Shown: positions 6,819 to 14,168 of the stretch, piece after piece
How positions within the stretch are numbered: position 1 is the first letter of the stretch
How the letters are laid out: every line of letters starts with the position of its first letter
Source: VGEM01 sp033764265
GTDB lineage: Bacteria > Pseudomonadota > Alphaproteobacteria > Rhodospirillales > Rhodospirillaceae
Assembly: GCA_033764265.1 (NCBI GenBank)
Contig: JANRJB010000147.1
Span: 1-20,107 of the forward strand
Length of the DNA: 20,107 bases
Direction: 5' to 3'
The notes under the pieces: model-generated
The model's input: the letters and a program-made list of their open reading frames with translations, nothing else
Databases searched by the model: none
Told to the model about the DNA's origin: nothing
Translations under genes and position numbers: made by a program

Positions 6819-7469
6819 GTGAAGCTCGTGTTCACGCCCAACCCCAAGTACATCCACAAGGCGCTGGTGGTCGCCCACGAGGCCGGCGTGCTCGACCGGC
6901 TGACGTTCGAACGCTCGGTGCCGTTCGACACCGATACCACGATCTGGGGGTACAACCCGTTGGGCAAGGTGCCGTGCCTGATCCTGGACGACGGTGCGCC
7001 CTTGTTCGGCGGGCTGGTGATCTGCGACTACCTGAATTCGCTGTCGGTCACCGGCGTGTCGGTGTTCCCGGTCGGTTCGGGCCGCTGGCCGGCGCTGCGC
7101 CAGGCGATGCTGGGGGAAGGCATGTTCGACGCCACCACCAACATGCGCGTCGAAGGCTGGCGGCCGCCCGGGGAACGCCACGCCGATTACATGCTGCGCG
7201 AACGGCGCAAGGTCATCAACGCGCTCGACCGCATGGAGCGCGAAGCGCCGGAGTTCGCCGACGCCGAGTTCCATATCGGACACATCTGCATGGCCGGCGG
7301 GATCAGCTACCTGGAGCTGCGCAACCCGATCCAGGAACACGACATGGAGCCGGGCGACAAGGCGTTCGATTGGCGGTCCGGGCGGCCGGCCCTGGCCGCG
7401 TGGTACGATGCCGTCTGCCGGCGGCCGTCGCTTCAGTACAGGTACGAATGGCCGGGCGCGAAAGCGTGA
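6819..7469 (+). CDS. Glutathione S-transferase-fold protein lacking usual glutathione-binding residues
   Basis: The 216-residue protein has the GST thioredoxin-like domain (about 1-75), with NPLGKVPCLILDDG (46-59, holding the cis-Pro) and VICDYL, followed by a helical domain ending AWYDAVCRRPS. In ordinary bacterial GSTs an S-x-S-P-[YF] start supplies the catalytic Ser and an acidic residue plus Ser (D/E-S before xVI) bind the gamma-glutamyl group. Here the aligned residues are Pro9 and Gly64-Gly65 (LFGGLVICDYL). The fold is clear but glutathione chemistry is uncertain. The start is a GTG at 6819, preceded by CGGAGGG with good spacing; aligning the product with GSTs puts residue 1 exactly at the first beta strand. 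An in-frame extension upstream to 6678 has no GST similarity. It converges with the SapC gene, leaving only 3 bp between stops. Confidence 0.85.
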   Translation: MKLVFTPNPKYIHKALVVAHEAGVLDRLTFERSVPFDTDTTIWGYNPLGKVPCLILDDGAPLFGGLVICDYLNSLSVTGVSVFPVGSGRWPALRQAMLGEGMFDATTNMRVEGWRPPGERHADYMLRERRKVINALDRMEREAPEFADAEFHIGHICMAGGISYLELRNPIQEHDMEPGDKAFDWRSGRPALAAWYDAVCRRPSLQYRYEWPGAKA

Positions 7470-7472
7470 CGG

Positions 7473-8243
7473 TCAGCTCGCCGCCGGCACCTGGCCGCGG
7501 CGTCCGGCGCGGTCGAACAGGGTTTCCCAGTTGTTCAGCGATTGCAGATGGAAGTAGATCACGTGCAGGAAGCCGCGCTTGCGCCAGTCGTTGGCGGTGG
7601 CGTCGTCCAGGTCGCGGAACTTTTCCTCGCTGACGGCGAAGAAGCTGCCGACGTTGATCTTCTCCTGGTTCTGGCCCTGGATGTCGAGGCTGCGTTCCTC
7701 GACCAGCTTTTTCTCTTTCAAGGCGTCGGAGAACTGCTGGGTGAACAAGTACGCCTGGTGAAACTGTTCGCACAGGTTGAGCGCGTCGCGCACCACCTGG
7801 GTTTCCTTCTCGCCCTCGAACAGCGGCCGCGCGCCGTCGGCGGCGGTGCCGGCCGAATCGTCGATGCCGAGCTGCAGGCGCGTGTCGCCCTGGTTGCCGA
7901 GCAGGATGAACGGGTAGCGCCGCACGTAGGCCGGCACGTACATCAGCCGCTCCCACTGGCCCTTGCCGTCGACGAACAGGTTCTCGTCGGGCCGGAAGCC
8001 CAGCGCGATCGACGGCACCAGGTTGTCGCCGACGAAGATGATGGGATAATGGCGCGCGGCCAGCACGAACTCCGGCGCGGTCAGCGGCACAGCGTTGGTG
8101 CGGGCGGCGAAGGTGAAATCGGCCTCGGGGCGGATTTTCATCCAGCCGTGGGTCGAGGCGGCCAGCGGCACCGGACGCCAGTAGAACATCGGCGGCGGCT
8201 GGCGGTTGTCGGTATTGGTGTTGGCGGCAGTCTGGTCGCTCAC
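7473..8243 (-). CDS. SapC-family protein
   Basis: The 256-residue protein matches the SapC family (S-layer-associated protein C): an N-terminal FYWRPVPLAASTHGWMKI, then ADFTFAARTNAVPLTAPEF, AARHYPIIFVGDN, VPAYVRRYPFIL and, near the end, FLHVIYFHLQSLNNWETL. The role is not biochemically established. In Caulobacter- and Sphingomonas-type genomes SapC genes often sit with TonB-dependent receptors and tryptophan-halogenase genes; two receptors occur in this window but no halogenase. There is no signal peptide. The start is a GTG with AAGGA about 10 bases upstream. It is divergent from the dehalogenase-like gene across 128 bp. No terminator is possible in the 3 bp separating its stop from that of the GST-like gene, so transcripts probably overlap. 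Confidence 0.88.
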   Translation of the reverse strand: MSDQTAANTNTDNRQPPPMFYWRPVPLAASTHGWMKIRPEADFTFAARTNAVPLTAPEFVLAARHYPIIFVGDNLVPSIALGFRPDENLFVDGKGQWERLMYVPAYVRRYPFILLGNQGDTRLQLGIDDSAGTAADGARPLFEGEKETQVVRDALNLCEQFHQAYLFTQQFSDALKEKKLVEERSLDIQGQNQEKINVGSFFAVSEEKFRDLDDATANDWRKRGFLHVIYFHLQSLNNWETLFDRAGRRGQVPAAS

Positions 8244-8371
8244 GGCGCCGAATCCTTGCTCGGGGCGGGGAAATTCGCGCGGCAGAATAGGGCCCCAAGC
8301 GCCAAAGGCAAGGCCGAACGGACCCGCGGGTCATCGGCTTTTCCGCGCATGGTCGCAACGGGGGCAGGGGC

Positions 8372-9103
8372 ATGATCGACGGCCGCAACGCGCTGGTCAC
8401 CAACGTCCGCCACTTCGTCGGCGCGGCCGCCGCGCGCGAACTGGTGCGCCTGGGGGGCCGGGTGTTCTGCCACGATTTGGCGTTCGACGCGGCCGCCGCC
8501 CGCGATGCTTTCGCGGCCACGGCGCCGGGAACCTGGCCCCGCGCCGAGCAAGGCCCCGATGCCCTGATCGGGGCGCTGGAGGCCGAGGCCGGTCCGCTTG
8601 AGATACTGGTCAACAACGATTTCCACCCGGCGGTGCGCGCGCCAATCGAGGACGCCGACCCGGCCGAACTGCGCCGCGGTTTCGAGGCCTTGGCGGTGGC
8701 GCCGTTCCGCTTCGCCGCCGCCGCGGCCGCGCGCATGAAGACCCGTCGGCGCGGCAAGATCGTGTTCGTCACCTCGGCCGCGCCGCTGCGCGGCCTGCCC
8801 AACTACAGCATGTACGCCACAGCGCGCGGCGCGGCGAATGCGCTGATGCTGTCGCTGGCCCAGGAACTCGCGCCGTTCAACATCCAGGTCAACGCGGTGG
8901 CGCCCAACTACGTCGCCAGCCCCAGCTATTTCCCGCCCGAACTGACCGCCCAGCCCGAGGCCATGAAGAAATTCGCCGAAAAGGTGCCGCTCAAGCGGCT
9001 GGGGACGCCCGATGAAGTCGCCGCCGCCATCGGCTTTCTGGTCTCGCCCGGCAGCGATTTCATCACCGGCCACGTCCTCCCGGTGGCCGGCGGCTGGGCC
9101 TGA
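8372..9103 (+). CDS. Probable halohydrin dehalogenase (SDR-fold haloalcohol/epoxide enzyme)
   Basis: The 243-residue protein has an SDR fold but not the SDR cofactor and catalytic signatures. Instead of TGxxxGxG it has VTNVRHFVG, fitting T-x4-F-x-G (Thr10, Phe15, Gly17). Instead of Ser-Tyr-Lys it has Ser135, Tyr148 and Arg152, fitting S-x12-Y-x3-R exactly. These two motifs define halohydrin dehalogenases (HheA-G), which convert vicinal haloalcohols to epoxides plus halide and open epoxides with anions such as cyanide or azide, without NAD(P)H. Further matches recalled from HheC are CHD near residue 34, the ND of NNDF, APNY, a Tyr-Phe-Pro segment and LKRLGTPDEV...GHVLPVAGGW. The start ATG follows GGGGCAGGGG. 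It is monocistronic by layout, with SapC divergent upstream and PhoD 99 bp downstream on the same strand. The subtype is not assigned; no haloalkane dehalogenase or epoxide hydrolase is in the window. Confidence 0.85.
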   Translation: MIDGRNALVTNVRHFVGAAAARELVRLGGRVFCHDLAFDAAAARDAFAATAPGTWPRAEQGPDALIGALEAEAGPLEILVNNDFHPAVRAPIEDADPAELRRGFEALAVAPFRFAAAAAARMKTRRRGKIVFVTSAAPLRGLPNYSMYATARGAANALMLSLAQELAPFNIQVNAVAPNYVASPSYFPPELTAQPEAMKKFAEKVPLKRLGTPDEVAAAIGFLVSPGSDFITGHVLPVAGGWA

Positions 9104-9134
9104 TCGGTCGCGCCGACGCTTCAAGTGTCGACCG

Positions 9135-9169
9135 TTGTCATGCAAAATCAACATTGGTCCGACTAGACT
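9135..9169 (+). promoter_or_regulatory. Candidate phosphate-regulated promoter of the PhoD gene
   Basis: TTGTCAT at 9135-9141 matches six of seven bases of the PhoB half-site CTGTCAT. A -10-like TAGACT lies at 9164-9169, 11 bp after the end of an 18-bp window counted from the half-site. The second half-site position (9146-9152, aatcaac) does not match. A similar arrangement precedes the receptor gene at 14065-14098, which is the main reason for listing this. Confidence 0.35.
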
Positions 9170-9202
9170 GCACGCGCCGTTTTCCTGCGAGGACATGCCC
9201 CG

Positions 9203-10780
9203 ATGCCGTTGATCCTGCCCACGACCCGTCGGGCGCTCCTGTACCGCGCAGCGGCCGTTGCCGGGCTCGCCGCCGCCGCGGCCATGCCCCTGCGCCGGGT
9301 GTGGGCGGCGCCCCGGTTCATCAACGACCCGTTCCAGCTGGGCGTGGCGTCGGGCGATCCGGTGCCCGACGGGTTCGTGATCTGGACGCGGCTGGCGCCC
9401 GATCCTTACGACCCGCGCGCACTGCCCGACGAAGCCATCGAGGTGACGTGGGAAGTGGCCGAGGACGAGAAGTTCCGGAAAGTTGCCGTCTCGGGCAACG
9501 TCTTCGCCCGGCCCGAGCGCGCCCACAGCGTGCATGTCGACGTGCGCGGGTTGAACGCCGACCGGGCGTACTTCTACCGCTTCCGCTGCGCCGACGTGGT
9601 CAGCCGCATTGGCCGGGCCAGCACGTTGCCGCCGCCCCGATCATCGCCCGATCGCCTGCGGTTTGCCTTCGCGTCGTGCCAGAACTACGGCCAGGGCTAT
9701 TTCACGCCGTTCCGCGACATGATCGCGCAGGACCCGCGGCTGATCGCCCACCTGGGCGACTACATCTACGAAGTGGACTGGGGCCTGCGCATTCGCAACG
9801 CCCCCGTGGGCGAGGCCCGCACCCTCGACGAGTACCGGCTGATCCACGCCGTCTACAAGATGGACCCCGACCTGCAGGCCGCGCACGCCCATTGTCCGTG
9901 GGTATTCACCTGGGACGACCACGAGGTCGACAACGACTATGCCGGCGACCTGTCCGAGGCCGGCGACGATCCGGCGGTGTTCGCCCAGCGCCGCATCGCC
10001 GCCTACCGGGCGTATTACGAACACCTGCCGCTGCGCGCCGTGGCCGCGCCGCAGGACAACGGCGCCATGATCCTGTTCCAGCGCTTCAACTTCGGCAATC
10101 TGGCCGAATTCAACGTGCTCGACTTGCGCCAATACCGCTCCAACCAGGCCTGCGAAACGCCCGACTGGCGTTCGGGCCGCGTCGTCGACATCAGCGCCTG
10201 CCCCGACATCAACGACCCCGCGCGCACCATGCTGGGGCCGTACCAGGAACGCTGGTTCCAGCTGAACTTCGCGCGCACCGGATCGATCTGGACGGTGATC
10301 GCCCACAGCCTGATGATGATGGGCTTCGACCAGATTCCGGGCCCGGCGCGCGGCGCCTACACCGACAACTGGGGCGCCTACCCGGCCGCCAAGCGCAAGA
10401 TTCTCGATCAGATCAAGGCGCGCAAGCCGGCCAACGTGGTCGCCATCGGCGGCGACATCCACAGCTATTTCGTGGGCGAAGTGAAGGACGACGACGCCGA
10501 CCCGGCATCGGCCTCGCTGATCAGCGAGTTCGTCTGCACCTCGATCACCTCGGAAAGCTACAACACCGCGCTGTTCGAATCCCTGATGGCCGAGAACCCG
10601 AACATCTCGTTCGTCAACGACCGTTTCCGCGGCTACGTGCTGTGCGACCTGGATCGCACGCGCTGGCTGTCGACCCTGCGGGTGATCGACACCGTCCACA
10701 CCCGCGACGGGGCGTTCCGCACGCTGGCGGCATTCGCGGTGGAAAACGGCAAGCCCGGGATTCAGCCGGCGTCCACCTGA
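9203..10780 (+). CDS. phoD: Alkaline phosphatase D (PhoD family), Tat-exported
   Basis: The 525-residue protein starts with a twin-arginine signal (TTRRALL, Arg9-Arg10, then an Ala-rich core and a charged LRRVWAAP). An N-terminal PhoD_N domain follows (LGVASGDPVPDGFVIWTRLAP, about 46-66). The catalytic domain shows FASCQNY (156-162), HLGDYIYE (183-190), TWDDHEVDNDYAG (236-248) and, late, IGGDIHSYFVG. Cys159, Asp186 and Tyr189 are spaced like the iron/calcium ligands of Bacillus subtilis PhoD (Cys124, Asp151, Tyr154). The enzyme hydrolyses phosphomonoesters and phosphodiesters outside the cytoplasm to release phosphate. ATG 9203 has GAGG 11 bases upstream. It converges with the Oar-like receptor gene and is separated from it by a hairpin terminator. 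The nearby PhoX gene supports a role in phosphate starvation. Confidence 0.92.
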   Translation: MPLILPTTRRALLYRAAAVAGLAAAAAMPLRRVWAAPRFINDPFQLGVASGDPVPDGFVIWTRLAPDPYDPRALPDEAIEVTWEVAEDEKFRKVAVSGNVFARPERAHSVHVDVRGLNADRAYFYRFRCADVVSRIGRASTLPPPRSSPDRLRFAFASCQNYGQGYFTPFRDMIAQDPRLIAHLGDYIYEVDWGLRIRNAPVGEARTLDEYRLIHAVYKMDPDLQAAHAHCPWVFTWDDHEVDNDYAGDLSEAGDDPAVFAQRRIAAYRAYYEHLPLRAVAAPQDNGAMILFQRFNFGNLAEFNVLDLRQYRSNQACETPDWRSGRVVDISACPDINDPARTMLGPYQERWFQLNFARTGSIWTVIAHSLMMMGFDQIPGPARGAYTDNWGAYPAAKRKILDQIKARKPANVVAIGGDIHSYFVGEVKDDDADPASASLISEFVCTSITSESYNTALFESLMAENPNISFVNDRFRGYVLCDLDRTRWLSTLRVIDTVHTRDGAFRTLAAFAVENGKPGIQPAST

Positions 10781-10817
10781 AAACGAAAACGCCGGCGTCG
10801 GGGGTCCGACGCCGGCG
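10781..10817 (-). terminator. Rho-independent terminator of the Oar-like receptor gene (possibly bidirectional)
   Basis: A perfect 12-bp GC-rich stem, cgccggcgtcgg (10790-10801) with ccgacgccggcg (10806-10817), closes a 4-base loop. On the - strand the stem is followed by TTTTCGTTTTC-like sequence (10781-10789), a good U-tract for the receptor transcript. On the + strand no U-run follows, so it would stop PhoD transcripts less well. It fills most of the 55-bp gap between the two convergent stops. Confidence 0.85.
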
Positions 10818-10835
10818 GTGGCTCGCAAAACGCGA

Positions 10836-13800
10836 TCAGAACTCGTAGCGCACGCCGAACTGAATCTGCCACACCGACTGGCGGGCGAGCACGTCGAAGA
10901 AGCTGTCGCGGTTCTGGATCGCGCCGCTGTAGATGTACTTGCCGGTGGCGGCGTCGATGCCGGTGGCCTGCACCACGGGCACCACGTACGGGAACCGCGG
11001 CACGCGTTCCTGGCCCCAGCCGCTGTCGATCAGGTTGGTCAGGTTGCGGATGTCGAAGACGAACACGCCCTTGTTGTCCTCGAAGATGCCGGGAATTTCC
11101 TGCTCGAAGCGGAAGTCGACCTGGGTGACGCTGGGGCTGGTGAACGCGTTGCGCGGCACGATCTGGCCGCGATACTTGTCGAGCCCGTTGGCGACGATGT
11201 AGGCGTCGAGCTGGGCGAAGGTCAGCCCGCCTGCCAGGATCACGTCGTTGGCGTCGCGCGGCACATAGAACAACTGGCGCTGGCGCGAGCTCTGGCGCGG
11301 GTCGCCGAACACCGGGCTGGCGCCGGCGAAGGTGTAGCTGTAGCCGCGGCCCGAGCGGTTCTGGCCGAACAGCGAGACCGAGGTTTCGTATTCGCCCCAG
11401 AACGCCTTGGTCCACTTCGCCGCCGTGACGATGTTGCGCTTGAGCTCGTAATTCGACGTCGCAATGGTCGGATTGTTGATGTCCGAGGTGGCCAGGTTGT
11501 CCCAGTTCGACTGGGCGGTCGAGCTGGTGGCGGGGTTGACGTCCTTCGAATCGGTGAAGGTGTACCCGATCTCGAAATCGAACGTGCCGACGCTGGTGTC
11601 CCAGGTGTTGGCGATGTTGAGCGAGGCCACCCAGGTCTCACCGCCCTTGGTGTTGGTCAGGATCAGGTCGTTACCCGAGGCTGGCACGCCCGGCCGGCGG
11701 ATGTAGCGCGGGCGGCCGTCGGGCAACGTGCCCGACTGAATGACGCGGTTTTCCACCCATAGCACGCCGTTCTTGGTGTTGCTGTAGATCAGGTCGCCGG
11801 TGACCAGCCAGTCTCTGCCGAATTGGCCGAGATCAAGCTGCTGGTCGAAGCCGACCGAGTACTTCCAAACCGAGGGAATCTTGAAGTTCGGGTCGATTGC
11901 GTTGACCGAGCCATCGCCCGAGCGCAACTGCGCCTGGGCCGCCGCCGGAATCGCGTTGCCGACCACGTTGTCAAGCACCGCACTTACCAGCGCGGCGGCG
12001 GACGAACGGTTGATGGTGGTGTTGGAGACGCCGACGCCATCGTTGCTGAAGCTGTTGGCGAGCCAGACGTTGGGGTTGCCGCCGCCGAACAGGCCGACGC
12101 CGCCGCGGATCACGGTGGTGTCGAACGGCGTGTAGTTGAACGAGAAGCGCGGCAGCCAGAGGTCGCGGCCGTCATAGGTGAAGGTGTTGGCGAAGCCGTA
12201 GCGAGTCTGGAAGTTGGTGTTCAGCCGCGGTCGCGCCGTGCTCGAATACGTTTCGTAGCGTAGGCCCGCGGTCAACGTCAGGTCTGGCAGCACGTTCCAG
12301 GCGTCCTGGATGTAGAAGGAGTCGATGTCGGAATCCAGGTTGGCCGCGCCGTCGGCCTGCACATTCGTGACCGCGTTGGTGTAGCGGAAGATCGAGGCCC
12401 GGCGTGCCTGGAAGTCGGCGATCGAAGCGAAGAAATACTGGCCGTACGAAGTGGGCAGGAACGCGTTGAAGATATCGAGCATCTCGCGTTCATAACCGGC
12501 GGTGATGGTGTGGTCGCCGAGCAGGTAGTCGCCCTTGGCCTTCAGCTGCCACAGTTTGTTGTCGAGCACGTTGAAGTGGCGGAATTCGTCTGGGCCGACC
12601 ACCAGCAAGCCGCCTCCCGGAGTCTGGATCTGCATTTCGGAGAACGGAATCGCTCCCAGCGGCGTGGGCGAGGCCTTCTGCAGTTTGTAACCGACCTTGA
12701 ACTCGGTCTTGAACTCGTCGGTCCAGTCGGAGAACACCTGCGCCGACACCGCGTCGACGCTGAACTTGTTCTGATACCAGTTCGAGCCCGCGGACAGGGT
12801 GCCAATAGACGTGGCGCCGCTGATTACGGCTGGGCTGTTGGTGATGCCGACGCTGCCCGAACTGCGGTTGTACGACACCACCGCGCGGTGGAAGTCGCTG
12901 ATGTTCCAGTTCAGCTTGCCGAAAATCTTCTCGTCCTTTTCCGGCAGGCCGGTCGGCAGGTCGAGGATGTCGTAGCCGTAGACCGACTGTGCGATCGACT
13001 TGATCTGGTTGTAGTCGGCCTGCGTCACGCCGCGGGCTTCGTTGGTGAAGCCGCCGCCGGTCGGGCCGCGCGTCACCGGCGTCGAGGTGGTGAAGCGCTC
13101 GTAGCCGGCGAAGAAGAACAGCTTGTCTTCGATGATCGGCCCGCCCAGGGTGCCGCCGTAGTACTTGTCCTTGAACGACAGGCCGGTCACCGGCGTGGAC
13201 TTGCTCTTGTCGCCGATCAGGCTGTCGTCGGTGTAGTAGTAATAGGCCGAACCGCTCCAGTCGTTGGTGCCCGACTTGGTGACGACGTTGATGTTGCCGC
13301 CCTGGAAACCCGAGTAGGTCACACCATAAGGCGCCGAGTTCACCGACAGCTGTTCGATGAAATCGACCGAAAGCGGCGGCCGCAGTGACGGATAGCCGCC
13401 GTTGTTCAAACCGAAATCGTCGTTCTGGCGCACGCCGTCGATGGTGAGCAGGTTAAAGCGATTGCTCGTGCCGGCGATCTGAATGGCGTCGGAGTTCGAG
13501 CGGTCGATGAACACCTTGGAGTCGCCGCGGATCACGTCTTTCAGGTCGCGGCTCAGCGTCGGCGCGCTGGAGATGCGATCGCTGTCGAACTCGCGCGTCG
13601 GCCCCGCGGCCTGCTCGGTCAGGCGGCGCGCGGCCACCACCACCAGCTCCTCGATCGGGCCGGAGCCGCCGATCCGGTAGTCGAGCACGTAGGGCTGGCC
13701 CAGGGTCAGGAACACGTTTTCCTTCACCTGCTCGGCTGACCCGCCGGGCGCGGTGACGGTGACTTCGTAGGGGCCGCCCAGACGCAATCCGCGGCCGATG

Positions 13801-14012
13801 AAACGGCCTTCGGCATTCGTGGTCACATTCTGCACGGCGCCGGTCGGCGTATGGACGATGCGCACCTGAGCGTTGCCCAAGGGCGCGCCATCGGCGTTCG
13901 TGATGAACCCGTTGAGCTGCCCGGCGGTTTCCTGGGCCATGGCCGGCGTGACGAACAGGGCGGCCGACAGCAGCAGGGCCAAACGCAAGGTCTTGGGCGC
14001 AGCAGAGGTCAT
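10836..14012 (-). CDS. Oar-like TonB-dependent receptor with N-terminal carboxypeptidase-regulatory-like domain
   Basis: The 1058-residue protein has a Sec signal peptide (cleaved after AMA, about residue 26) and a CarboxypepD_reg-like beta-sandwich (about 30-105, GQLNGFITNADGAPLGNAQV...TNAEGRF). A TonB box-like EELVVVAARR follows (121-130), then a plug domain with TIDGVRQNDDFGLN and YSGFQGGNINVVTKSGTNDW, and a long beta-barrel ending in Phe (FGVRYEF). This layout is that of Oar/large TonB-dependent transducers, which bind large or complex ligands at the cell surface. The start at 14012 gives the signal peptide directly; an in-frame extension to 14123 adds no recognisable sequence. It lies between PhoX (156 bp upstream, same strand) and PhoD (convergent), suggesting a role in organophosphate or nucleic-acid phosphorus uptake. 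That role is inference. A terminator hairpin follows the stop. Confidence 0.92.
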   Translation of the reverse strand: MTSAAPKTLRLALLLSAALFVTPAMAQETAGQLNGFITNADGAPLGNAQVRIVHTPTGAVQNVTTNAEGRFIGRGLRLGGPYEVTVTAPGGSAEQVKENVFLTLGQPYVLDYRIGGSGPIEELVVVAARRLTEQAAGPTREFDSDRISSAPTLSRDLKDVIRGDSKVFIDRSNSDAIQIAGTSNRFNLLTIDGVRQNDDFGLNNGGYPSLRPPLSVDFIEQLSVNSAPYGVTYSGFQGGNINVVTKSGTNDWSGSAYYYYTDDSLIGDKSKSTPVTGLSFKDKYYGGTLGGPIIEDKLFFFAGYERFTTSTPVTRGPTGGGFTNEARGVTQADYNQIKSIAQSVYGYDILDLPTGLPEKDEKIFGKLNWNISDFHRAVVSYNRSSGSVGITNSPAVISGATSIGTLSAGSNWYQNKFSVDAVSAQVFSDWTDEFKTEFKVGYKLQKASPTPLGAIPFSEMQIQTPGGGLLVVGPDEFRHFNVLDNKLWQLKAKGDYLLGDHTITAGYEREMLDIFNAFLPTSYGQYFFASIADFQARRASIFRYTNAVTNVQADGAANLDSDIDSFYIQDAWNVLPDLTLTAGLRYETYSSTARPRLNTNFQTRYGFANTFTYDGRDLWLPRFSFNYTPFDTTVIRGGVGLFGGGNPNVWLANSFSNDGVGVSNTTINRSSAAALVSAVLDNVVGNAIPAAAQAQLRSGDGSVNAIDPNFKIPSVWKYSVGFDQQLDLGQFGRDWLVTGDLIYSNTKNGVLWVENRVIQSGTLPDGRPRYIRRPGVPASGNDLILTNTKGGETWVASLNIANTWDTSVGTFDFEIGYTFTDSKDVNPATSSTAQSNWDNLATSDINNPTIATSNYELKRNIVTAAKWTKAFWGEYETSVSLFGQNRSGRGYSYTFAGASPVFGDPRQSSRQRQLFYVPRDANDVILAGGLTFAQLDAYIVANGLDKYRGQIVPRNAFTSPSVTQVDFRFEQEIPGIFEDNKGVFVFDIRNLTNLIDSGWGQERVPRFPYVVPVVQATGIDAATGKYIYSGAIQNRDSFFDVLARQSVWQIQFGVRYEF

Positions 14013-14064
14013 GGCATCGAATCCATTTGCTGGTTTGGGGTGCTTGGGGCGGAAAGTCGGCGCG

Positions 14065-14098
14065 ATCCTAGTCGGCGGGTCTTGCACCAATGTGACAG
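14065..14098 (-). promoter_or_regulatory. Candidate phosphate-regulated promoter of the Oar-like receptor gene
   Basis: On the - strand, CTGTCAC (14098-14092) matches six of seven bases of the PhoB half-site CTGTCAT. The second half-site position four bases on (GTGCAAG) matches weakly, 3 of 7. Exactly 10 bp after this 18-bp window comes TAGGAT (14070-14065) as a -10-like element. The start codon is about 53 bp further on. The arrangement resembles that before PhoD at 9135-9169, including a shared CGACTAG at the -10. Confidence 0.4.
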
Positions 14099-14168
14099 TT
14101 TTCGCAAAGCCCGGTGAAAGCATGGCGTCGCAATTGTTTCAATCGATCGATGGCGCGCCCCGGCCCGG

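Noticed and set aside
8372..9103. Plain annotation as an SDR-family oxidoreductase.
   Set aside because: The glycine-rich cofactor motif and catalytic Lys are absent, and both halohydrin dehalogenase motifs are matched exactly.
8240..9535. Long - strand frame antisense to the dehalogenase-like gene.
   Set aside because: No domain and typical shadow composition; the + strand gene matches a known family along its length.
9154..10848. Long + strand frame overlapping PhoD in another register.
   Set aside because: Arg/Pro-rich shadow; PhoD metal-site motifs are in the other frame.
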